Below are positions 1 to 7,553 of a stretch of 24,481 nt of DNA, piece by piece. A program made the translations under genes and the position numbers. Location of the stretch: assembly GCA_051275005.1 (NCBI GenBank), contig JBNMOP010000036.1, positions 1-24,481 of the forward strand. Reading direction: 5' to 3'. The DNA is from Eutrophobius sp051275005. Lineage in GTDB: Bacteria; Pseudomonadota; Gammaproteobacteria; Eutrophobiales; Eutrophobiaceae. The stretch's first letter is position 1. Each line of letters starts with the position of its first letter. Below the pieces are notes generated by a model that saw nothing but the letters and a program-made list of their open reading frames with translations, searched no databases and was not told the origin of the DNA.

Positions 1-1
1 T

Positions 2-754
2 TTTCGCGATTATCACGGTGGTGGTAGGGCCTCTGCAAGGGAGACATGCATGCGGGTTGCCGCCGGCGCAATTGCAAAAAAATACTTGCTGGAAAAATAT
101 AATATAAAAATACGTGCCTATCTTGCGCAGCTGGGCACAATAAAACTCGATCTTACAGACTGGGATGAACTTGAAAATAATGCCTTTTTTTGTGCAGATC
201 CAAACGCGGTACAAGAATTAGAAAATTACATGGATGCGTTGCGTAAGGAAGGTAACTCCGTGGGCGCCCGTATAAATATAATCGCGGAAAACGTGCCAGT
301 AGGTCTTGGTGAGCCGATATTTGACAGGCTGGATGCAGATATCGCCAAGGCGATGATGAGCATAAATGCTGTTAAGGCAATAGAGATTGGCGCAGGATTT
401 AAGTCCGTTGAACAGAAGGGGACAGAACATCGCGATGAAATAACCCCCGATGGATTCCTGGGTAATAATTCGGGTGGAACATTAGGTGGAATTTCTTCAG
501 GTCAAAATCTTAAAGTCAGTATTGCACTTAAACCTACCTCAAGTATTCGAATTCCGGGACAGACAGTTGATATAAATGGTGAACCGGTCGAAGTCGTTAC
601 TACTGGACGTCATGACCCTTGTGTCGGCATCCGTGGAGTGCCCATAGCTGAAGCTATGCTAGCAATAGTTATAATGGATCATACCTTGCGAAATCGTGCC
701 CAGAACATTGATGTGGTTCGTTCAACGCCAATTATTCCACCGGGTCAGGACTAA
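2..754 (+). CDS. aroC: Chorismate synthase, C-terminal part (5' end outside window)
   Basis: Chorismate synthase converts 5-enolpyruvylshikimate-3-phosphate to chorismate with reduced FMN, the last step of the cytoplasmic shikimate pathway. The reading frame is open from base 2. Before the first Met codon at 50 it already encodes the family motif RDYHGGGRASARET, so base 50 is internal and the true start lies left of the window. Further family blocks follow: MRVAAGAIAKKYL, SVGARI, GLGEPIFDRLDADIAKAMMSI, GNNSGGTLGGISSGQ, KPTSSI, and the GRHDPCVGIRGVPIAEAM block near the end. Roughly the last 250 residues of a protein usually about 360 long are present. The last 23 bp overlap the convergent membrane-protein gene. 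Confidence 0.97.
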   Translation, partial: FRDYHGGGRASARETCMRVAAGAIAKKYLLEKYNIKIRAYLAQLGTIKLDLTDWDELENNAFFCADPNAVQELENYMDALRKEGNSVGARINIIAENVPVGLGEPIFDRLDADIAKAMMSINAVKAIEIGAGFKSVEQKGTEHRDEITPDGFLGNNSGGTLGGISSGQNLKVSIALKPTSSIRIPGQTVDINGEPVEVVTTGRHDPCVGIRGVPIAEAMLAIVIMDHTLRNRAQNIDVVRSTPIIPPGQD

Positions 755-1127
755 CTCGATCTTCAGTAGTGTGCGGTTTGAATCGCCAGATAATTACTCC
801 CGCCAGTAAATAACCAATATTTGCCAGTCCTACCCATTGAATCCAGTGAGGGATGCCAAGCACATAAAGTCCAATGGGGAAAAACGATATTCCAAAGATT
901 ACGATAAGTACCGTTGAATGTCCTTTTAGTGACGCAACGATCACAATAATTGCAAGAACAATCATCAACAGGACGACTGCCATACTTGCAATGTTAAATG
1001 AAAATGAAGCCTCAGGTACCCAAAGTGTCATCATCCATAATATTGAGGCAACCGCACCTGCGATAATGCCCGTTAATTGTCCCAGTTTATAAGGCAGTAA
1101 TATTCGATTGTTATTGTTGGCATTCAT
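732..1127 (-). CDS. Small integral membrane protein, unknown function
   Basis: This is a 131-residue protein that I do not recognise. It has about four hydrophobic stretches, at roughly residues 15-35, 45-67, 70-90 and 97-115. The N-terminus is polar and Asn-rich, and the C-terminal tail is charged, so an inner-membrane location is likely. The ATG at 1127 has no convincing Shine-Dalgarno sequence upstream. The 3' end overlaps the convergent aroC by 23 bp, so the two transcripts would be complementary there. It is separated from the methyltransferase gene by 72 bp and may share its transcription, since both are on the minus strand. Confidence 0.65.
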   Translation of the reverse strand: MNANNNNRILLPYKLGQLTGIIAGAVASILWMMTLWVPEASFSFNIASMAVVLLMIVLAIIVIVASLKGHSTVLIVIFGISFFPIGLYVLGIPHWIQWVGLANIGYLLAGVIIWRFKPHTTEDRVSPDPVE

Positions 1128-1199
1128 ATGAGAAATACTTGTTCAGTAAAGTTTGGAGTATAAAACATATTATGATAACAAAGTATGTTTCTAATAAAA

Positions 1200-2036
1200 T
1201 TAAATAATTGTTTTATACCCAAGTGCACACCAGTATGGCTCATTGTTATTAAATATAATTTTATCCAGTCCAGCTTTCATCATCATCTTCATGATTTGTT
1301 TTTGAGTAAATCGTTTTTCCAGGCGTGTACCAAACCGATCCAGGGCGTCAGTACGCATGGTATAGAGGGATTTATTTCTGTAGGTAGATAGCGGGAAATT
1401 ACTTGGATTTATACCAATTTTTTCAATGATTAAAGCAATTTTTGCAAGTGGAAAATATATAACAAAAGCAATTATCTGGCACAAAAAATACTTTAATTTA
1501 TTTGGTAATTTGGAAACTGTTTTTCTGAGAACATCGCTAATATTCCATATGCATTTGAACCAGAACGGACGGTTGTCAAATGCGTAATAGAGGTAAAGTA
1601 AAAGTGGTGCACCAGGTTTTAAAATTTTGACACACTGATCTATCCCTTTCTGGGTATCCGGTATGTGATGCAGGACACCGAGTGAGTAGCCGAAATCCAT
1701 TGAATTGTCCATCAATGGTATTTCATCAACTGATGCAAGATAAAAACTGCAGTTTTTAGAATCAGTAAGATTTTTGTGCGCAACGTCAAGTGCCTTTGAA
1801 CTTGGATCTATGCAATGTAATTTTCCAACCAGAGGTGATATAAATCTCGCCCATCGGCCGCTACCACAACCCAGGTCAAATCCTTCAGCACTTTCAGTTA
1901 AAATAGTAAATGGAAATATTGAGAAATATTTTTTAAAGGTATCATGAAGTTCATCTTCCGGTACGTCTGACTGATCGAAGACCGACCATTCGTGTCCAAA
2001 GTCAGCTACCACTTTTTCATCATAGTTTTTATTCAC
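1200..2036 (-). CDS. Class I SAM-dependent methyltransferase
   Basis: The 278-residue protein has a Rossmann methyltransferase fold of the Methyltransf_11 type. Motif I is FDLGCGSGRWARF (about residues 52-64), an acidic residue sits at the end of beta-2 (LHCIDPSS), and the post-motif block is GYSLGVLHHIPDTQKGI followed by LKPGAPLLLYLYY. The central part (about residues 155-200) is hydrophobic and may associate with the membrane. The start is GTG at 2036; the nearby ATG is in another frame and stops at once. The acceptor substrate cannot be read from the sequence. The gene lies 69 bp downstream of the matB stop, so read-through from the malonate operon is possible, but no functional link is evident. 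Confidence 0.85.
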   Translation of the reverse strand: MNKNYDEKVVADFGHEWSVFDQSDVPEDELHDTFKKYFSIFPFTILTESAEGFDLGCGSGRWARFISPLVGKLHCIDPSSKALDVAHKNLTDSKNCSFYLASVDEIPLMDNSMDFGYSLGVLHHIPDTQKGIDQCVKILKPGAPLLLYLYYAFDNRPFWFKCIWNISDVLRKTVSKLPNKLKYFLCQIIAFVIYFPLAKIALIIEKIGINPSNFPLSTYRNKSLYTMRTDALDRFGTRLEKRFTQKQIMKMMMKAGLDKIIFNNNEPYWCALGYKTII

Positions 2037-2105
2037 ATATTTTTCTTTTGTAAGATCATTAAAGTGTAATGCATAAGAGGAATCTAAAATGTATTGAAAA
2101 TTAGT

Positions 2106-3608
2106 TTATAACATCTCTTTTAATACAGGTTTGGTGATTTTTCCCATAGCGTTACGTGGCAGTGACTCGACTAAAATAATCTTTTTTGGCACTTTGTAGG
2201 TTGACATCAGGTCTTCGCACCATAATTTTAGATCATCATAAGTTAATTCTCGCCCCGGTTTTAATACCAGAAAGGCAGTGACGGCTTCTCCCCACATTTC
2301 ATCTTCAACACCGATCACTGCACACTCGGCGATATCATCATGATTAAGTAATGTACCTTCGATTTCCAATGCGGATAATTTGTAACCACCGGATTTAATT
2401 ATATCGACTGATGACCGACCCATGATGCGATAGTATCCTGATTCGAGAACTGCCACATCACCGGTACAAAACCATCCGTTGTGGTAACTGTCTGCCGTTG
2501 CTTTCGGGTTATCCCAATATTCAAGAAATACATTATCACCCTTGATACGGATCTCCCCGGGTATATCTTCCGTAATTATAATCTTGTTTTCATCATCATA
2601 TAGATTCACATCAACACCAGGTAATGAAACACCTACTGCACCTGCGCGTCGTTCTCCATCATAAGGATTGGATATAGCCATACCAATCTCTGTCATGCCA
2701 TAACGTTCCAACAGAACTTGACCTGTTAATTCCAGCCATTGGTTATAAACTTTTACAGGACAGGCGGCTGAACCTGAGATATTCAAACGCATCTCCTTGA
2801 ATCCACCAGTAATAGCGGATCGTTTCTCCTCATCCAGAGATTCCAGGTGCTGAATCATTTTTACATATATCGTGGGAACAGCCATGAATACTGAGTAACT
2901 ACCCTTTGCGACCTGGTCGAGTATGGCGTCCATATCAAACTTAGGAAAAAGGGTGACCGTTGCCCCAGACCAGATAGCACAACAGAGGATATTGATAATG
3001 CCATGTATATGATGCAAGGGTAGAAACAGAGGAATTGTATCCTCACTTTTCCATGACCAGGCCTCAATTAAGCTGATAATCTGAGCATGTATATTCTTAT
3101 GCGTACTAACTACACCCTTGGGTTTATTAGTGGTACCACTGGTAAACAGGATCATAGCTCGTCGATCTAGTGATAATTCTGGTAACGATCCAATGTTTTC
3201 AGATGTAATCTCACTCACTGTATTTAGCTCAATATCGAGCCGTTTACATAATTCAGTAAGATTTTTCTGATATTCGACATTGGCGATAATTCGAGTGACC
3301 CTGGCACACGTCAAGGCATGTTCTAATTCAGGGATCGCGGAACTTACGTTTAACGGTACCGCAATGCCGCCGGCACGCCACACACCAAATAACAGGGTGA
3401 CATAGTCCAGGCTGCCAGGAATAAGAAACGCAATACGTTCTTCATCGAGATCATCCTTCTCACCTAACAGACCAGTGGCAATATGATTAATCCGTTTGTT
3501 TAATTCCGCATAGCTATAGTTGCTATCACCATCAAGCAATGCGGTCTTATCATTGTTATTATCAAGATATTGAAATGATTTCATTTCTATTTTTTCGTTG
3601 GTTACCAT
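2106..3608 (-). CDS. matB: Malonyl-CoA synthetase (malonate--CoA ligase, MatB-like)
   Basis: This ANL-superfamily adenylating enzyme is predicted to make malonyl-CoA from malonate, ATP and CoA. From the chosen ATG it has 500 residues. The P-loop LFTSGTTNKPKG is at about 155-165, YGMTE at 303-307, the GERRAGAVGVSLPGV block typical of MatB/ACSF3 proteins at about 318-332, GWFCTGD at 378-384, the hinge block GRSSVDIIKSGGYKLSALEIE at about 397-417, and the catalytic lysine in PRNAMGKITK is K490. An in-frame ATG at 3647, overlapping the madM end, would add 13 polar residues; neither start has a strong ribosome binding site. Its place directly after madL and madM supports malonate rather than a general fatty acid as substrate. 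No malonyl-CoA decarboxylase gene (matA) is in the window. Confidence 0.9.
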   Translation of the reverse strand: MVTNEKIEMKSFQYLDNNNDKTALLDGDSNYSYAELNKRINHIATGLLGEKDDLDEERIAFLIPGSLDYVTLLFGVWRAGGIAVPLNVSSAIPELEHALTCARVTRIIANVEYQKNLTELCKRLDIELNTVSEITSENIGSLPELSLDRRAMILFTSGTTNKPKGVVSTHKNIHAQIISLIEAWSWKSEDTIPLFLPLHHIHGIINILCCAIWSGATVTLFPKFDMDAILDQVAKGSYSVFMAVPTIYVKMIQHLESLDEEKRSAITGGFKEMRLNISGSAACPVKVYNQWLELTGQVLLERYGMTEIGMAISNPYDGERRAGAVGVSLPGVDVNLYDDENKIIITEDIPGEIRIKGDNVFLEYWDNPKATADSYHNGWFCTGDVAVLESGYYRIMGRSSVDIIKSGGYKLSALEIEGTLLNHDDIAECAVIGVEDEMWGEAVTAFLVLKPGRELTYDDLKLWCEDLMSTYKVPKKIILVESLPRNAMGKITKPVLKEML

Positions 3609-3633
3609 TATATTATTTTCTTTATTATTTGAT

Positions 3634-4392
3634 TTAATAGATTGCATTCACTATCAGAAATAAAACTGATGGTCCCATTAAGCACCCTACGCCAGTGTAG
3701 AAAGTTGCTGTCATCGCACCATAAGGTACTAATCTTGGATCTGTAGCAGCTAAACCACCTGCAACGCCACTGGTAGTACCCATGAGCCCACCAAATACCA
3801 TTGCAGATTGGGGATTATTCAGTCCAATATATTTTGCAACCATAGGGGTACCGATCATTACCAGGATCGATTTCACCAATCCTGCTGCAACACTCAGGGC
3901 AATTACCTCAGAACTGGCACCAATTGCTGTGCCGGTTACAGGACCAACAATATATGTCACTGCGCCTGCACCAATAGTAGTAATGCTGATTGCATCGGTA
4001 TATCCAAACATAACGGCAATAGCTGCACCAACAATAAAAGAGACGATTACACCGGCAAAAATAGAAATTACACCAGCTAACCCAGCCTTTTTCAATTCAC
4101 CTATATGTACGCCAAATGCCGTGGCAACAATTGCAAAATCTCGCATCATACCGCCACCCATAAGACCTACACCTGTCAGGAGACCAATATCTGCAACGCC
4201 AGTTTTACCTCCGGTTATTGCTCCACCACAATAAGCAGCTAGCAGGCCCAAAGAAATTGCAATAGCCGACCCATGTATACGTCCATTGGTTAGTTTATTA
4301 GAAATAAAATATGAAAACCAGACGACAATTCCAACAGCCGCGAATGCGACAATCAGACCGTTCTTGATAAAAACAGACTCAAGGAGTTCCAT
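3634..4392 (-). CDS. madM: Malonate transporter, MadM subunit
   Basis: This is the larger subunit of the two-component MadL/MadM malonate carrier, acting in the inner membrane (known in the family as a cation/proton-coupled importer). The 252 residues are nearly all hydrophobic, with Gly-rich helices. Recognisable stretches include NGRIHGSAIAISLGLLAAY, GGKTGVADIGLLTGVGLMGG, GAGAVTYIVGPVTGTAIGAS and FGGLMGTTSGVAGGLAATDP. Its ATG follows the madL stop with no gap (TAAATG), and the GGGAG in the last madL codons is the likely ribosome binding site, so the two are translationally coupled. The 3' end overlaps the longer possible matB start. Confidence 0.93.
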   Translation of the reverse strand: MELLESVFIKNGLIVAFAAVGIVVWFSYFISNKLTNGRIHGSAIAISLGLLAAYCGGAITGGKTGVADIGLLTGVGLMGGGMMRDFAIVATAFGVHIGELKKAGLAGVISIFAGVIVSFIVGAAIAVMFGYTDAISITTIGAGAVTYIVGPVTGTAIGASSEVIALSVAAGLVKSILVMIGTPMVAKYIGLNNPQSAMVFGGLMGTTSGVAGGLAATDPRLVPYGAMTATFYTGVGCLMGPSVLFLIVNAIY

Positions 4393-4806
4393 TTAGTTTT
4401 CTCCCTTATTTTTGTCATCAGCATCTGAACCCAATGGGGGAAGCGGTTCACTTTTGGGTCCAATTTTGCTAATAACAGGCACTAATGCAAAACTTACTAC
4501 CACCGCTGCAGTGCCTGCCACCAACGCGAGTAATCCACCATCAACTGCAGCAACTACATTTTGTCTCGCAGCCATAGCGACAACAATAGGTATATACATG
4601 GCGCTCCAGAATTTTATTCCGGTACCAGATGCACCTTCAGTTAACGACTTAAAGCGGGATGAGCTACAAGCAACTACCAGAAAAAGCATTGCTATACCTA
4701 CTCCGCCGACATTTGCTTGTACACCGATAAAATCGCCAAGTAACTCACCTATATATTGTCCCAATATCAGGCAAACAGATAATAGTGCTACGCCATAGAT
4801 AATCAT
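4393..4806 (-). CDS. madL: Malonate transporter, MadL subunit
   Basis: This is the small subunit of the MadLM malonate carrier, with 137 residues and about four membrane helices. Family-like blocks are the N-terminal YGVALLSVCLILGQYIGE, GVQANVGGVGIAMLFL, and KFWSAMYIPIVVAMAARQNV. The charged tail (about residues 115-137) is cytoplasmic or peripheral. The ATG at 4806 is preceded by a strong purine-rich ribosome binding site (GGGGGA, 4813-4819 on the opposite strand). It is the first gene of the madL-madM-matB operon and is driven by the promoter at 4843-4871. Confidence 0.93.
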   Translation of the reverse strand: MIIYGVALLSVCLILGQYIGELLGDFIGVQANVGGVGIAMLFLVVACSSSRFKSLTEGASGTGIKFWSAMYIPIVVAMAARQNVVAAVDGGLLALVAGTAAVVVSFALVPVISKIGPKSEPLPPLGSDADDKNKGEN

Positions 4807-4842
4807 TGTAATTTCCCCCGAGATATATTCTTATTCACACAG

Positions 4843-4871
4843 ATAATATAGTGCTGAGCAAATCAGTGCAA
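4843..4871 (-). promoter_or_regulatory. Sigma70-type promoter for madL-madM-matB
   Basis: On the minus strand, a -35 box TTGCAC (4871-4866) and a -10 box TATTAT (4848-4843) are separated by exactly 17 bp. The predicted transcription start is near 4836, about 30 bp upstream of the madL ATG. The spacer contains the short palindrome TGCTGAGCA, which might be a regulator contact. This is prediction from consensus only. Confidence 0.5.
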
Positions 4872-4969
4872 TTTGAAGGTATTTAGGAATTAACATAGGT
4901 TAATTAAAATCAATTAATGCAAAGAAGAAAGGCAAGTTATTATAAATGTCGTTTTCTATAATCTAAAAA

Positions 4970-5926
4970 TCAGATTGCGGAAAAAAGATAAATAGCAAAT
5001 AACCCATTAGGATCTAACCAGTGTTGAACCGGTTTAAATCCATTAATAGAAGCAAGATTCAGAAATTCGGTTGGAGTGTATTTATACGAATTTTCTGTAT
5101 GTACCGATTCGCCTTCATTCAATTCGAATGAATGACCGTTTAATTTCAGGGTCTGTTTTTCATTACTTACCAGATACATTTCTATACGACCGGCATCTTT
5201 ATTATAAAATGCCTTGTGATTAAATTTATCAGGATCACAATTTATACCGAGCTCATTTTTCATTCTGCTCACTAGATTGAGATTAAATTCAGCCGTTACA
5301 CCTGCTTCATCGTTATATGCTGCATTGAGGATGGATTCATTTTTTTTAGTATCAACGCCAATTAACAACATACCTTCATCACCAACTTCACGACGAACCA
5401 TAGTAAGAAATTTACCAGCGTCATCTCGTTCAAAATTCCCAATACTTGAGCCTGGGAAAAAAAATAATCGTGGGCCTGCTTGCACAATGTCTGGGATTGG
5501 CAATGAATGAGTAAAATCTACACAGGTAGCATGTACGGACAACCAGGGATAATCATTTGCAAGATTAGATGCGGACAATTTTAAATGTTCAAATGAAATG
5601 TCCATTGGAACATAGGCCGATGGTTTTAACGCTTTAAGTAATAGGCGCACTTTTGTGGCACTGCCAGCACCCGGTTCTACCAGGATGCGACCAGCACCTG
5701 TCAGCTCAGCAATCTCTTTGGCATAATCTACCAGCATGCCTTGTTCAATTGTTGGTGGATAGTATTCTGGTTGTTCACAGATCATTTCAAAAAGTTCGGA
5801 TCCGCGTTGGTCATAAAAAAACTTTGGAGCAATTGCTTTTTGTTCACCTGAAAATCCATTTATTATGGCATCATGTAGACTCAGTGCTCCGGGTTTATGG
5901 TCGTGAAATGTCAACGTTCCGTTCAT
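4970..5926 (-). CDS. egtD: L-histidine N-alpha-methyltransferase EgtD
   Basis: EgtD trimethylates histidine to hercynine with three SAM molecules, the first dedicated step of ergothioneine synthesis in the cytoplasm. The 318-residue length matches the family (about 320). Motifs seen are KFFYDQRGSELFEMI (35-49), EYYPPTIEQ, the SAM loop VEPGAGSATKVRLLL (83-97), YVPMDIS (105-111), FFFPGSSIGNFERDDA (155-170), LLIGVDTKKNESILNAAYND, and the histidine-site Glu/Ser pair in HTENSYKY (E278, S280), which corresponds to the E282/S284 pair of the mycobacterial enzyme. The ATG overlaps the egtB stop (ATGA, 5923-5926), so translation is coupled to egtB. Confidence 0.95.
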   Translation of the reverse strand: MNGTLTFHDHKPGALSLHDAIINGFSGEQKAIAPKFFYDQRGSELFEMICEQPEYYPPTIEQGMLVDYAKEIAELTGAGRILVEPGAGSATKVRLLLKALKPSAYVPMDISFEHLKLSASNLANDYPWLSVHATCVDFTHSLPIPDIVQAGPRLFFFPGSSIGNFERDDAGKFLTMVRREVGDEGMLLIGVDTKKNESILNAAYNDEAGVTAEFNLNLVSRMKNELGINCDPDKFNHKAFYNKDAGRIEMYLVSNEKQTLKLNGHSFELNEGESVHTENSYKYTPTEFLNLASINGFKPVQHWLDPNGLFAIYLFSAI

Positions 5927-7188
5927 TCAATATCCTCAGCTAGTCGTAAGCCAGTGAACGCCCAACGTTCTTCAGGGTAGAAAAAATTACGATAACTGGC
6001 ACGTGTATGACTCGATGAAGTTACACAAGCTCCTCCTCTTAGTACCATTTGATTAGACATAAATTTACCATTGTATTCACCCATAGAGCCTTCTAGCGGT
6101 TTAAAACCAGGATAAGCAATATATGGTGAAGCCGTCCAGGCCCAAAGATCGCCAAACCACTGACCTTGTTGATCTGCCGGTGTTGGATGGAGAAAATTTT
6201 CTTCAATGAAATTTCCAGTAATTGATTGTTTTGCCAGTATCAATTCAAGTTCTGCTTCCAATGGCAGACGTTTACCTGCCCAACGGGCATAGGCATCTGC
6301 TTCATAATAACTAATATGACAAACTGGTTCATCTGGATTCAATTCTCGTTGACCACCTAATGTAAATTGTTGCCAGGTATTATCTTTTTTCATCCAGTAT
6401 AAAGGATGTTGCCAGGCTTCAGCGTGTATTAAGGTCCAACCATCTGATAACCAAAGGGCCGGGTTTACATAACCGCCATCATTAATAAATTCCAGGTATT
6501 CAGCATTCGTAATAAAACGATCTGCTAGGCGATATGGCCTTAATAAAACATTATGTCTGGGAGTTTCATTATCAAAGCAAAAGTTGTCACTATCATTTCC
6601 AATGTTATATATACCGCCATCGTGGTCCACCCAGTTAATTGGTCTAGCTTTAACCTCAGATATTACCAGATCACGACGATAGGAAGGTTTTAACGGATTT
6701 ACTGAAAAATTATGCTTAACATCCATGAGCAATAATTCTTGATGTTGCTGCTCGTGATGTAACCCCAGAGTTACAAGAAATCTCAATTCATCCCAGTTTA
6801 TATCTGCTGTATTTTCGATCAATATCTGCATTTTTTGGTCAACATAATGACGATACTCAATTATGTTTTCCACAGTGGGACGTGAAAGCAATCCACGGTG
6901 TGTACGTGGATACATTTCACCATGTGTGTAGTAATAACTATTAAAGATGTAATCAAAATCACGATTAAAAGGTTTATATTCAGGATCAAACCGGGCTATT
7001 ACAAAGGTCTCAAAAAACCAGGTGACGTGGGCGAGATGCCATTTCGGGGGGCTGGTTTGAGCAATAGACTGGATCTGATAGTCATCAGTCGCCAGTGGTT
7101 CGCATAGCTTTTCAGTGAAACGTCGAATTTGTAGAAATTCTAATGTCAGCATTTCTCGATCTGGTTTAGTCTTAACTTTTACATCCAT
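5923..7188 (-). CDS. egtB: Ergothioneine biosynthesis iron sulfoxide synthase EgtB
   Basis: EgtB is a non-haem Fe(II), O2-dependent enzyme that joins hercynine to a thiol (gamma-glutamylcysteine or cysteine) as a sulfoxide. The 421 residues hold an N-terminal DinB_2 domain and a C-terminal FGE-sulfatase (formylglycine-generating enzyme-like) domain. The iron ligands are visible: His51 or His54 in WHLAHVTWFFE, and the HX3HXE motif H145-EQQ-H149-Q-E151. The C-terminal domain carries VCHISYYEADAYARWAGKRLP and the closing RGGACVTSSSHTRASYRNFF block. Egt genes A, C and E are absent from the window, so the thiol donor and lyase must be encoded elsewhere or be different. The ATG at 7188 has only a weak purine-rich ribosome binding site (AAAAGAAA). 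Confidence 0.95.
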   Translation of the reverse strand: MDVKVKTKPDREMLTLEFLQIRRFTEKLCEPLATDDYQIQSIAQTSPPKWHLAHVTWFFETFVIARFDPEYKPFNRDFDYIFNSYYYTHGEMYPRTHRGLLSRPTVENIIEYRHYVDQKMQILIENTADINWDELRFLVTLGLHHEQQHQELLLMDVKHNFSVNPLKPSYRRDLVISEVKARPINWVDHDGGIYNIGNDSDNFCFDNETPRHNVLLRPYRLADRFITNAEYLEFINDGGYVNPALWLSDGWTLIHAEAWQHPLYWMKKDNTWQQFTLGGQRELNPDEPVCHISYYEADAYARWAGKRLPLEAELELILAKQSITGNFIEENFLHPTPADQQGQWFGDLWAWTASPYIAYPGFKPLEGSMGEYNGKFMSNQMVLRGGACVTSSSHTRASYRNFFYPEERWAFTGLRLAEDIE

Positions 7189-7553
7189 TTTCTTTTATAT
7201 CCGATAGCTACTTGTATGTTCGATATATAGAACTATAAAGATACAAATTTATCGGTCAACCTCGCATTATTCTGTCTTACAAATTTAATATTGCAAGTAT
7301 ATAGCATTCATATTATTACATTGCCTTGATCATAAGAAAATCAGACACCCCTGCAATGATAATATTATTCATAATGGAAGTTGATATAAAACCTGTTATT
7401 TCTGCGTAAACAATTGAAATTTAAAGATTTTTTAAGATAAGTGAATTATGTTGCACACAGTGCCTGTGCCATCTATGCTTGATACTCACAATCAATCATT
7501 CCAGGGGGAATCAAGTAATACTTTTCCAGGCTACAACATTATCCGCTTCCTTC
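7189..7553. other. Divergent intergenic region between egtB and the amidohydrolase array
   Basis: This AT-rich spacer of about 365 bp carries the egtB promoter and dyad at its left end. For the plus strand, a possible promoter is TTGCAA (7291-7296), 17 bp, TATTAC (7314-7319). A Shine-Dalgarno-like AGGGGG at 7503-7508 is not followed at the right distance by any ATG, GTG or TTG in the amidohydrolase frame. I see no RNA gene and no convincing small ORF. Confidence 0.4.
7201..7259 (-). promoter_or_regulatory. Promoter of egtBD embedded in a nested inverted repeat
   Basis: On the minus strand, a -35 box TTGACC (7259-7254) and a -10 box TATAGT (7237-7232) are 16 bp apart, giving a start near 7225. 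The same stretch holds three concentric inverted repeats: CCGATA (7201-7206) with TATCGG (7250-7255), TTGTAT (7212-7217) with ATACAA (7241-7246), and GTTC (7218-7221) with GAAC (7230-7233). The dyad covers the -10 box and part of the -35 box, as an operator would. It is an inference that a dimeric regulator binds here. Confidence 0.45.

Noticed and set aside
3782..4798. Long plus-strand frames opposite madM and madL (up to 150 codons)
   Set aside because: They lie entirely antisense to clear membrane-transporter genes, are rich in Pro, Ile and Thr as expected from reverse-complemented hydrophobic codons, and have no recognisable domain.
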